64,000 nt of DNA, from the NCBI GenBank assembly GCA_964477265.1, contig CAYZDJ010000002.1:248001-312000 (forward strand). Direction: 5' to 3'. The stretch's first letter is position 1. The number at the start of each line of letters is the position of its first letter. Both the position numbers and the translations under genes were made by a program. This stretch comes from CAIVPM01 sp964477265 (GTDB lineage: Bacteria; Bacteroidota; Bacteroidia; Chitinophagales; Chitinophagaceae). The notes under the pieces are model-generated. The model was not told the origin of the DNA and ran no database searches. It saw only the letters and a list, made by a program, of their open reading frames with translations. This document shows positions 51,923 through 59,245 of this stretch, piece after piece.

Positions 51923-52126
51923 ATGGAACATAATCATCATCAAGCAGGCGTTATTAAAAACTATACTGGCACTGCACTTTTATCATTTTGTATAATGTTT
52001 TTTTTGTTTGTTTCTTTATCGCGTTGCAAAGGTCCTTACGAACCACCTGCTCCACATCACAGCAAAGTTGCTACAACTCAAGAGCATCATGGTAATGAAC
52101 ATCATAAAGCTGAAGAACACCATTAA
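51923..52126 (+). CDS. Small membrane protein with histidine-rich tail
   Basis: A 67-residue protein starting at the ATG 51923 (an ATG at 51905 is in frame but less likely). It begins with a His motif MEHNHHQAG, has one membrane helix at about 17-37, then a tail with many His (PAPHHSKVA, EHHGNEHHKAEEHH). The end resembles the His-rich tail of the cytochrome oxidase subunit IV at 1400. Metal binding at the membrane surface is possible. No family recognised. A terminator hairpin follows at 52178. Confidence 0.65.
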   Translation: MEHNHHQAGVIKNYTGTALLSFCIMFFLFVSLSRCKGPYEPPAPHHSKVATTQEHHGNEHHKAEEHH

Positions 52127-52177
52127 TTTATTTTTTAATTTTATATAGTTATTTGTATAAACTACAGTAACTGCTTT

Positions 52178-52229
52178 AAAACATCTGAGTTGTTGATTTA
52201 TAGTCAAACAAATCAGGTGTTTTCTTTTT
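52178..52229 (+). terminator. Terminator before tyrS
   Basis: Stem AAAACATCTGA / TCAGGTGTTTT with one wobble, an inner stem TTGTTGA / TCAAACAA in the loop, and a T-rich tail ending eleven bases before the tyrS start. Confidence 0.8.
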
Positions 52230-52239
52230 ATAAAAATTT

Positions 52240-53523
52240 ATGTTTATGAATCTGATTGAAGAATTACGTTGGCGTGGAATGATACAAGATATTATGCCTG
52301 GTACAGAAGAACAATTGAATAAGGAATTAACCAGTGCATATATTGGCTTTGACCCTACTGCTGACAGCTTACATATTGGTAGCCTTGTGCCTATTTTATT
52401 GTTGGTGCATTTGCAAAAAGCAGGTCATAAGCCTTATGCTTTGGTAGGTGGTGCAACTGGTATGGTTGGTGATCCAAGTGGTAAAAGTGAGGAAAGAAAT
52501 TTGTTGAGTGAAGAAGTTTTAAACCATAATGTAAGAGGCGTGCAAAAGCAATTGGAAAAGTTTTTAAACTTTGATAAAAGCCTTGCCAATGCTGCTGAAA
52601 TTGTAAACAATTATGATTGGTTTAAGGACTTTTCTTTTCTTAATTTCATTCGTGATGTGGGCAAGCACATTACTGTAAATTATATGATGAGCAAGGATAG
52701 TGTGAAGAAAAGACTGGATGGAGAAACTGGCATGAGCTTTACAGAATTTACTTACCAGTTGGTGCAGGGCTATGATTTTTATCATTTGTATAACACCAAT
52801 AATTGCAAGCTGCAAATGGGTGGTAGCGATCAATGGGGAAATATTGTAACAGGAACAGAATTGATAAGAAGAAAAAATGGTGGTGAAGCTTTTGCATTTA
52901 CTTGTCCTTTAATTACAAAAGCTGATGGTGGTAAATTTGGCAAAACAGAAAAAGGTAATGTGTGGCTTGATGCTGAGAAAACAACACCATATCAGTTCTA
53001 TCAATTTTGGTTAAACAGTAGCGATGAAGATGCAGAAAAATGGATTAAAATATTTACTATGCTGCCTAAGGCAGAAACTCTTGCTATTATTGAAACACAT
53101 AAGCAAGATGCTGGAAAAAGATTGTTGCAAAAAAGGTTAGCAGAAGAAGTTACAAAGTTTGTGCATGGAGAAACTGAATTGCAAAATGCCATTGCCACAA
53201 CTGAAAAACTTTTTGCTAATGCCAACGCACCTGCTGAAAGCTTGAGTGTTGAAGATTTAGAAAATATGGAAGGAGTGGTGAAGATTGATTTTGCTCTATC
53301 AAAACTTAATGAAGGCTTGGATATAGTAAGCTTTTTAGCTGAAACAAAAATATTTGAAAGCAAGGGCGAAGCAAGGAAAATGATTCAGGCAAATGGCGTA
53401 AGCATTAACAGAAATAAGGTTAATGATATTGCCATGAAAATTGATAATTCTTTCTTACTCCATAATAAATATTTACTTGCTCAAAAAGGAAAGAAGAATT
53501 ATTATTTGATAGTTATTGTATAG
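52240..53523 (+). CDS. tyrS: Tyrosyl-tRNA synthetase
   Basis: A 427-residue class I synthetase. FDPTADSLHIGSLVPILLL holds the HIGH-type motif (HIGS), GGSDQWGNIVTG is the tyrosine site, and KFGKTEKGN replaces KMSKS as usual for TyrS. The C-terminal S4 domain (residues about 360-420, ARKMIQANGVSINRNKVND) binds the tRNA variable arm. Two ATGs at 52240 and 52246 are possible starts; the protein begins MFMNLIEEL or MNLIEEL. Confidence 0.96.
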   Translation: MFMNLIEELRWRGMIQDIMPGTEEQLNKELTSAYIGFDPTADSLHIGSLVPILLLVHLQKAGHKPYALVGGATGMVGDPSGKSEERNLLSEEVLNHNVRGVQKQLEKFLNFDKSLANAAEIVNNYDWFKDFSFLNFIRDVGKHITVNYMMSKDSVKKRLDGETGMSFTEFTYQLVQGYDFYHLYNTNNCKLQMGGSDQWGNIVTGTELIRRKNGGEAFAFTCPLITKADGGKFGKTEKGNVWLDAEKTTPYQFYQFWLNSSDEDAEKWIKIFTMLPKAETLAIIETHKQDAGKRLLQKRLAEEVTKFVHGETELQNAIATTEKLFANANAPAESLSVEDLENMEGVVKIDFALSKLNEGLDIVSFLAETKIFESKGEARKMIQANGVSINRNKVNDIAMKIDNSFLLHNKYLLAQKGKKNYYLIVIV

Positions 53524-53945
53524 AGGTTTTCCAGACAGTTTGAAAGTATTCAACTAAGGTTAAATACCAGCAATTATGAGAAGGTTTTTGCCTTAAACAA
53601 TCTCACTACTTAAGATTATTTTGCTTATCATTAACTATTGCTTTTAAAATCTACTATAATTTAGTATTATATTGCTTTTACTAAAAGCTATGTGAAACGG
53701 TCTTTACATAGCTTTTTTTTATATTTAAAAAGGTAAAAAAGCGTTGTTGAAGTTGTGGTTTATTACACAGTAATTAGAACTTCAAAAGCGACATTTTAAT
53801 AGCAAAAATTGTGACTTTTTATTTACCTACAGCATTCGCTTTCTCTTTTGGTTGACGAGTGGAAGAAAACAACTTAAAACCAAAAAACTACCAACTATTT
53901 TTTGCACCATTACTCTCTTTTTTATTTCTTTTCTTTGGGGTTGGG
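53524..53945. other. Gene-free stretch between tyrS and the M3 peptidase gene
   Basis: About 420 AT-rich bases with one good terminator hairpin (53683-53724). No plausible gene or repeat was seen in the remainder. Confidence 0.65.
53683..53724 (+). terminator. Terminator hairpin downstream of tyrS
   Basis: Eleven-base stem AAAAGCTATGT / ACATAGCTTTT with a 12-base loop and eight T. It lies 160 bases after the tyrS stop. Confidence 0.85.
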
Positions 53946-55664
53946 TTACAGCTTCTCCATCTCATCTTTTACAAATTCCATTAAGGTTTTAATATGGTTT
54001 GGAGATAGATCAAATTTTAATCCTGCTGTTTTATATAATTCAGGTAAAGTTTTAGTGCCACCAAGGCTTAAAGCATTTATATAATTACTAATTGCTTGCT
54101 GTGGATTTTGCTTATACTGCATCCACAAACCAATAGCACCAAGCTGTGCAATACCATATTCAATATAATAAAATGGCACTTCAAATAAATGCAATTGTCG
54201 TTGCCAACCAGTTTTTCTAAATTCATCCAAGCCAGTTGTGTCCATTGTTTCAGTCTTAAATTCATCAACAATATTCAGCCACATTGCAGTTCTTTCTTCA
54301 ACGGTGTGTGTTGGATTTTCATATACCCAATGCTGAAACTTATCTATAATAGCAATCCAAGGAAAGATAGTTATTACTCTTTCTAACTGATGTTCTTTTG
54401 CCCTGCGTAAATCTTCTTCATTATCAAAGAAAGATTGCCAGTGGTTCATACTAAAAAGTTCCATTGCCATACTTGCCACTTCAGCAATTTCCATTGGATA
54501 TTCTTTAAATGCACTTAGCTTTAAATTGTGAGAGAGGAAAGAGTGAATAGCGTGCCCACCTTCGTGTACCATTGTTGTTACATCATCCATTTGTCCTGCT
54601 GCATTCATAAAAATAAATGGTGCACCACTTTCTGTTAAAGGACAATTATAACCACCAGGTGCTTTGCCTTTTCTGCTTTCTAAATCAAAATGATTTAGCT
54701 CATTCATCTTGCGTAAGCAGTCTGCAAAAAATGGATTTAATTCCTGAAAGCAAGCCACAGATTTTTCGTATAAATCGTTACCTGTTGTAAATGGTTTTAA
54801 AGCTTCAGTGCCAGCAGGCTCAGCTTCTGTATCCCAAGGTCTTAAAGTATCTAAACCAAGTTTTTGTTTTTTATCTTTATAGATTTTATCAACCAAAGGA
54901 ACAATATGTTGCTTCACTGCTTCGTGAAAATTATAACAATCTTCCTTGCTGTAATCAAACCTTCCCAATTCAACAAACTTATAATCCCTATAATTAGCAA
55001 AGCCAGCATTTACAGCTACTTGATGGCGTTTTGCAATTAACTCACTATATAAATTATGCAGTTGTTCTTTGTCAATAATTCTTCTTTCATTTATTTTTCT
55101 GTAAACGCTTTCACGCAAATTTCTATCGTGACTATGCAAAAATTTTCCTGCTTGTTGCAAAGTGTATTCTTGCCCATCAACCTCAATAGTCATTGCACCA
55201 CTAATTACACCAAACTGTTGCTGCATCACACTTAGCTCTGCTTGCAATTGAATGTTTTCTTCTCTAAATAAATCAATGCTTTTTCTTACGCTACGCAAAT
55301 AAGTAAAGAATTTTTGTTGGTCTAATTCTTTTAAATATTCATTTGAAACTAATTTTTTATTTAATGCATCTGCATAAGGCGTAAGCTTAGGCTGTATTTC
55401 CATACAGAAATAAGTGAAGGCTTCTTCAAGGCTTTTATCTGTTGTGTCACAAGTCATTTTTATTTGTCGCCAGCAAGCATCTTCACTTACCACAGCTTCC
55501 ATTTCACTCATATCAAGCAACCATTTTTCCAAGTCTATTTTACTATTAATGTCTCTTTCTAAAAGATTTTTAAAATATGGTTCAAGACTTTCCCAAGTTG
55601 TTACTGTAAAATCTTTTGGTACAAAGTGTCTTGGAAGTTTTTGAATGTTTGCGTTTAAAGTCAT
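53946..55664 (-). CDS. M3 family oligoendopeptidase
   Basis: A 572-residue zinc metallopeptidase related to PepF. The catalytic motif is MVHEGGHAIHSFLS (HExxH form HEGGH) with the third ligand Glu downstream in EIAEVASMAMELFS. The helical N-terminal part (residues 1-190) covers the channel-like substrate pocket of thimet-type peptidases. It degrades short peptides in the cytoplasm; no signal peptide is present. The promoter-proximal spacer (55665-55733) holds a near-perfect palindrome at 55693-55717. Confidence 0.94.
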   Translation of the reverse strand: MTLNANIQKLPRHFVPKDFTVTTWESLEPYFKNLLERDINSKIDLEKWLLDMSEMEAVVSEDACWRQIKMTCDTTDKSLEEAFTYFCMEIQPKLTPYADALNKKLVSNEYLKELDQQKFFTYLRSVRKSIDLFREENIQLQAELSVMQQQFGVISGAMTIEVDGQEYTLQQAGKFLHSHDRNLRESVYRKINERRIIDKEQLHNLYSELIAKRHQVAVNAGFANYRDYKFVELGRFDYSKEDCYNFHEAVKQHIVPLVDKIYKDKKQKLGLDTLRPWDTEAEPAGTEALKPFTTGNDLYEKSVACFQELNPFFADCLRKMNELNHFDLESRKGKAPGGYNCPLTESGAPFIFMNAAGQMDDVTTMVHEGGHAIHSFLSHNLKLSAFKEYPMEIAEVASMAMELFSMNHWQSFFDNEEDLRRAKEHQLERVITIFPWIAIIDKFQHWVYENPTHTVEERTAMWLNIVDEFKTETMDTTGLDEFRKTGWQRQLHLFEVPFYYIEYGIAQLGAIGLWMQYKQNPQQAISNYINALSLGGTKTLPELYKTAGLKFDLSPNHIKTLMEFVKDEMEKL

Positions 55665-55692
55665 TATATAAATTATTTTTTTAATTTGTTGT

Positions 55693-55717
55693 ATGTGGTC
55701 ACAAATTGTGACTACAT
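55693..55717. promoter_or_regulatory. 25-base near-perfect palindrome upstream of the M3 peptidase gene
   Basis: Arms ATGTGGTCACAA and TTGTGACTACAT around a central A; 11 of 12 pairs match. The core GTCACAAATTGTGAC also occurs inside the ORF6N pseudogene (56075-56099). It lies 29 bases before the peptidase ATG on the minus strand. It could be an operator or a transcript hairpin. Confidence 0.6.
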
Positions 55718-55733
55718 TAATTAAGGATTATTT

Positions 55734-56293
55734 CTATTTTATAAATCCAATCCTGTTTCTATTTTTCCACCTTTTCTTCCCAGTATTTTCATCTAATAAA
55801 TTTTCCATTGCATCATAAATTTGGTTGAGTTGTGTATCATGTTCTCCTAATCTTTCTTTTATTTCTTTTAATTGCTCTTTTATATCAATCTGTTTCATTA
55901 TTATTTTCCTTACTTCTACAAATGCCCTCATTATAGAAATATTCATAGCTATTGCTTTATCTGAATTTAACAAACCGCTTAACATAGCAACACCTTGTTC
56001 TGTAAAGGCATAAGGAGTAATATTTGCGTTTCTTTTGCTTTGAGAAATGATAAGAATATCATTAAACAAATTAGATGCGGTCACAATTTGTGACCGCATA
56101 TTAACCACTCTTCAGCAGTTAATCTAAACATAAAATCTTCAGGAAATCTTTTGATATTTCTTTTTACAGTTTGATTTAAAACCTTTGTTTGTACTTCGTA
56201 AAGGTTTGCCAAATCAAAATCAAGCATAATTCTTTCTCCTCTGCATTCATAAATTTTATTTTGAATGGTAATAATATTTCTTGCAAGGTTCAT
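55734..56293 (-). pseudogene. ORF6N-domain protein, broken by a frameshift
   Basis: Two overlapping reading frames together make one ORF6N protein of about 185 residues. The 5' part (56293 to about 56099) encodes MNLARNIITIQNKIYECRGE and then RIMLDFDLANLYEVQTKVLN, QTVKRNIKRFPEDFMF, RLTAEEW. The 3' part continues in another frame with MRSQIVTASNLF, TPYAFTEQGVAMLSGLLNS and a coiled-coil tail. In ORF6N proteins EEW is followed directly by a few residues and (L/M)RSQ, so one base is missing near 56098-56108. The break is beside a perfect 25-base palindrome. ORF6N domains are DNA-binding modules known from phages and Bacteroidota genomes. Confidence 0.85.
56075..56099. repeat. Perfect 25-base palindrome within the ORF6N pseudogene
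   Basis: Arms ATGCGGTCACAA and TTGTGACCGCAT are exact reverse complements around a central T. On the minus strand it encodes MRSQIVTA. It shares 21 of 25 positions or more with the spacer palindrome at 55693-55717. Confidence 0.85.
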
Positions 56294-56437
56294 AAAAAGG
56301 CAATAATAATTAAAATGATTGTAAAAGTATGCCTTAGCGAAATTGAAGTTTTAAATTGTAGTTGGTTTTGAAATAAGAAATGATGCTATATGAAATGTTA
56401 TGAATTTGCATTAACCTATAAAATGGCCTTTAAAAAG

Positions 56438-56476
56438 TTTTCTACTTGCTGCTTATTTAAGCAAACAAGTAGAAAA
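56438..56476. promoter_or_regulatory. 39-base hairpin upstream of the sigma4/alpha-CTD genes
   Basis: Perfect outer stem TTTTCTACTTG / CAAGTAGAAAA with an inner stem TGCTT / AAGCA. No T-run follows, so it is more like an operator, protein-binding stem or bidirectional terminator for the ORF6N side. Confidence 0.55.
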
Positions 56477-56523
56477 TTGAATACGCTATAATTTCTTAAA
56501 CAAATTACTACGCATATCGTTAG

Positions 56524-56542
56524 TATAACAAATAGTGTTATA
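56524..56542. promoter_or_regulatory. TATAACA inverted repeat just before the first sigma4/alpha-CTD gene
   Basis: TATAACA / TGTTATA with a five-base loop, ending three bases before the ATG at 56546. The same half-site recurs in the palindrome at 56572-56602. Confidence 0.55.
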
Positions 56543-56545
56543 AAA

Positions 56546-57037
56546 ATGATAGTAGAAAAAAGAGAACAAAGCGATACTATGTTATTATATAACATAGTAT
56601 CGACCCCAGTATTTACAAGGTTATTTAATTTAACAGAAAAAGAAAACACTGTCTTACAAATGCGATGGCAATATGGATTAACTTTTTCTGTTATAGGCAA
56701 AAATTTGAGAGTATCAGACGAAATGGCGAGGGTTTATTTTAATAATGCAATTAAGAAAATTGAGAAGTCGTTGCATTTACAATCACAGCTTCAAAACACA
56801 GTAGTGTTGTCTAATATTACAGAACAGGAACAGAATAGATTTATTTTAATTGATAGTTTGGAAGGTATTAGCTCTAAAACTAAAGCAGAGCTGTTTCGCC
56901 TTAAAATATATACCCTGCACGATCTTGGCAAGTATTCTAGAAAGGAATTATTAATTATACGATTTATGGGTGCAAAACGTGTTGCTGAGATAGAAAACGC
57001 TATACATCAATTTGGCTTAGCTTTAAAAGAGAGTTAA
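56546..57037 (+). CDS. Sigma-region-4-like HTH plus RNA polymerase alpha-CTD-like protein, copy 1
   Basis: A 163-residue protein with two transcription-type domains. Residues about 28-78 (NLTEKENTVLQMRWQYG, then LTFSVIGKNLRVSDE and an arm ending NAIKKIEKSL) resemble the region 4 helix-turn-helix of sigma-70 factors. Residues about 104-161 (SSKTKAELFRLKIYTLHDLG, SRKELLIIRFMGAKRVAEIE, FGLAL) resemble the alpha-subunit C-terminal helix-hairpin-helix domain. The assignment is from motif comparison by eye. A second ATG (Met12, 56579) lies inside a perfect palindrome. A related gene follows one base later. Confidence 0.75.
   Translation: MIVEKREQSDTMLLYNIVSTPVFTRLFNLTEKENTVLQMRWQYGLTFSVIGKNLRVSDEMARVYFNNAIKKIEKSLHLQSQLQNTVVLSNITEQEQNRFILIDSLEGISSKTKAELFRLKIYTLHDLGKYSRKELLIIRFMGAKRVAEIENAIHQFGLALKES
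56572..56602. promoter_or_regulatory. Perfect 14-bp inverted repeat in the 5' coding region
   Basis: CGATACTATGTTAT (56572-56585) and ATAACATAGTATCG (56589-56602) with a TAT loop. It spans codons 9-19 and encloses an in-frame ATG at 56579. It contains the TATAACA half-site in both orientations. Confidence 0.8.
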
Positions 57038-57038
57038 T

Positions 57039-57602
57039 ATGACAAAGCATAAAAATTACGATAGAGATATTACAATAAAAAGTGTGAAAGAACTTTATAA
57101 ACTAATTGGTAGAAAAGAAATAATACAAATGTTTATAAAAGACCCATTTGAGCAACATATATTACAACAGCATTGGCAATTACTAAAGCCTCTTAATGTA
57201 ATTGCAGTTGAAAATGAACTATCGCCTCCTTCTGTGCATCATACATATAGAAGAATTATTAGGAAACTACAAGCTGGTATAATAAAAGCTCAAAAAAAAT
57301 ACGAAAGCGTTAGTCAGGAACGCATAAAAGTAGAAAAAGCAAAAACTATTTCAAAAATAGAAATATTGCCAAAGAGCAAACAATTCGAAATAAAAGCAAA
57401 TGCAAAGGAATATTCTATTAATGAAATGTTTTATGGTAAGCCCAAAGTAATAAACATTTTACACAATAATGGTATAAATACAGTTGCTGACTTAATGCAA
57501 TATAGTAAGAAAGAATTGTTGTTGTTAAGAAATTTGGGGCCGTATGTTCTAAGTAGTGTAGAAGGAGTGCTTGCAAAATTTAACCTATTTCTTATTCATT
57601 GA
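57039..57602 (+). CDS. Sigma-region-4-like HTH plus alpha-CTD-like protein, copy 2
   Basis: A 187-residue protein with the same architecture as its neighbour. Residues about 33-80 (KDPFEQHILQQHWQLLKPLN, VIAVENELSPPSVHHTYRRI, IRKLQ) form the sigma4-like part, a charged linker spans 85-125, and 126-185 are alpha-CTD-like (INEMFYGKPKVINILHNNGI, TVADLMQYSKKELLLLRNLG, LSSVEGVLAKFNLFL). Sequence identity to copy 1 is low, so the duplication is old or the genes were acquired as a pair. It starts at an ATG one base after the copy 1 stop, so they form an operon. Confidence 0.75.
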   Translation: MTKHKNYDRDITIKSVKELYKLIGRKEIIQMFIKDPFEQHILQQHWQLLKPLNVIAVENELSPPSVHHTYRRIIRKLQAGIIKAQKKYESVSQERIKVEKAKTISKIEILPKSKQFEIKANAKEYSINEMFYGKPKVINILHNNGINTVADLMQYSKKELLLLRNLGPYVLSSVEGVLAKFNLFLIH

Positions 57603-58046
57603 TTTTATTTTTAATGTTAAACTCCCGTTAAATATTGATACTAAAGTGTTGTTGCTTGATTAATTGCATAATGCTTTTCTTGCATAAAACAATTACATTA
57701 AAATTGCTATTTAATTAAGTAAATATATAGTTTATGTTATGGGTGAGGATTTATGATCAAGTTCTATTATTTCGATTTTGAAGACTACCTTAAAAGAGTA
57801 TAAAGTATCAAATTTTGAATGTGTCTGGTGTCATTAAATAAAATATTTTAACTTAAGTTGGCTTAAGTGGTTTGTTAGAATTTATCCCCTCATTTTTATG
57901 AGGGGTAAATTATTAGTAACAAAATACTAATGCTTCAAATATTTATTACTACCATGAGACAAGTATATACACACTAAATCATTAAAACACTCATTCCCAA
58001 TCTTTCGTAAAAATATAATCACGTTTTAATCCAAGGGGTTCGGATT
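57603..58046. other. Gene-free stretch after the sigma4/alpha-CTD genes
   Basis: About 440 very AT-rich bases. It holds a hairpin at 57880-57910 and the left half of a 93-base imperfect inverted repeat (57990-58082). No frame longer than about 20 codons looks coding. Confidence 0.6.
57880..57910. terminator. Hairpin, probable terminator of the sigma4/alpha-CTD operon
   Basis: ATTTATCCCCTCAT / ATGAGGGGTAAAT with one bulged base and loop TTTT. No T-run follows, so termination is uncertain. Confidence 0.5.
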
Positions 58047-58082
58047 TTGAATGATTTTTATTTTGGGAAGGTTGGGAATGAG
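57990..58082. repeat. 93-base imperfect inverted repeat
   Basis: Outer arms CTCATTCCCAATCTT (57990-58004) and AAGGTTGGGAATGAG (58068-58082) match at 14 of 15 pairs. Inner partial pairing TAAAAATATAATCA with TGATTTTTATTTTG continues the stem, and AATCC / GGATT closes a tip loop AAGGGGTTC. It overlaps the start of the small membrane protein frame. Confidence 0.7.
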
Positions 58083-58379
58083 ATATATAATACTAATTTT
58101 TATATCATGCTGTTTTTTTATATCGCAGTTCTTTTGTTTCTATTATTAATCTGTATTTATATTAAAAGAGAATTTTGGATTAATTTAGAAACGAAGTATA
58201 ATATTAAATTTGTTAATAGTTTTTTTATTTGGTTTGTGCAAAGTGACTATAATGCATCAACACATAAGAACCAGAAATTTTTTTTTACGCTCAGCAATTT
58301 TTTAAACATTATTATAATTATTACTCTTTTTCTATTATTAGTTATTTTAATTATTTTTCTATTGGGTTTTTTACCTTGA
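58047..58379 (+). CDS. Small two-helix membrane protein, unknown function
   Basis: A 110-residue frame with TTG at 58047, or 90 residues from the ATG at 58107. Two membrane helices (about residues 19-41 and 84-108 of the long form) flank a basic, aromatic loop with FWINLETKYNIKF and FIWFVQSDYNASTHKNQK. The first twelve codons of the long form overlap the 93-base inverted repeat, so the ATG start is preferred. No family recognised; it could be a real but lineage-specific protein. Confidence 0.5.
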   Translation: MNDFYFGKVGNEIYNTNFYIMLFFYIAVLLFLLLICIYIKREFWINLETKYNIKFVNSFFIWFVQSDYNASTHKNQKFFFTLSNFLNIIIIITLFLLLVILIIFLLGFLP

Positions 58380-58432
58380 TATAAACAAGGTATAAATAAA
58401 CGTTTTAAAATTCAATTTTTTAAGGGAATAAT

Positions 58433-59149
58433 CTATTTAGATTGTTCGGAGTTTATAAATGCAATAAATTGTTTTTTATACACTCTTCCAATTATAATCT
58501 CAATATCGTTTAGTAATTTAAGTTTTGTTTTATTATAAGTAGCTATATATCGTTTATTAACAATAAAGGTTTTATGAACTCTTATAAAATGTTCTTTTGG
58601 CAGCAAGTCTTGCATATTTTTTAAAGAACCCAAACTCATTACTTTTCCTTTTAAAGTGTAGTAAGCAACATACTCAAGCATACTTTCAATGTATATAATA
58701 TCTTGAATTTGTATTTTATATATTTTTCTGTCGGCAACAACAGCAATAAAATCATTGGTATTGCTGCTAGCCAAATTAGAATCTGTTTTTTTTGCCTGAA
58801 ATAATGTTATAGCTTTATCAACGCCTGCATTAAATCTATCTAAAAGTATTGGTTTTAATAAATAATCAACAGCATTTAACATATAAGAATCAAATGCAAA
58901 TCTTGTACTGCTTGTTGTAAAAATTACAAAAGTTTTTTCTTTAATTGCATCGGCAATATTAAGACCAGATACTTTTGGCATCATTACATCTACAAAAGCA
59001 ATATCAACAGCATTCTTAGTTAAATAACTTAATGCCTCGGTAGAGTTTAAAAAGGTTTTAACTAATAACAAGTCGGCTCTTGTTGCTACCATTCTTTTTA
59101 AATGAGCTACTGCTAAATTTTCATCATCTACTATAATACAAGTGTACAT
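58433..59149 (-). CDS. LytTR-type response regulator
   Basis: A 238-residue regulator. The receiver domain has VDDENLAV at the start, phospho-acceptor Asp54 in IAFVDVMMPKVSG, Thr in VIFTTSSTRFAFD and Lys in VDYLLKPILLDRF. Residues about 135-235 are a LytTR DNA-binding domain with IYIESMLEYVAYY, PKEHFIRVHKTFIVNKRYIA and VYKKQFIAFI. It lies downstream of a histidine kinase gene on the same strand, 96 bases away, and is likely its partner. Targets unknown. Confidence 0.95.
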   Translation of the reverse strand: MYTCIIVDDENLAVAHLKRMVATRADLLLVKTFLNSTEALSYLTKNAVDIAFVDVMMPKVSGLNIADAIKEKTFVIFTTSSTRFAFDSYMLNAVDYLLKPILLDRFNAGVDKAITLFQAKKTDSNLASSNTNDFIAVVADRKIYKIQIQDIIYIESMLEYVAYYTLKGKVMSLGSLKNMQDLLPKEHFIRVHKTFIVNKRYIATYNKTKLKLLNDIEIIIGRVYKKQFIAFINSEQSK

Positions 59150-59245
59150 AATGTTTGTGTTTTAAGGGCTGTGAACTTATGGTATAATGTAGAGTTGATT
59201 TTTAAATGTGAGTAATATATAAAATGTATTCAATAAACGACGTAT

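Larger units (their letters stand above)
56294..56545. other. Divergent spacer between ORF6N and the sigma4/alpha-CTD genes
   Basis: 252 AT-rich bases. It contains a strong hairpin at 56438-56476 and a smaller one at 56524-56542. A TATAAT-like sequence at 56487-56492 is the only promoter-like element seen, and it is weak evidence. Confidence 0.55.
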
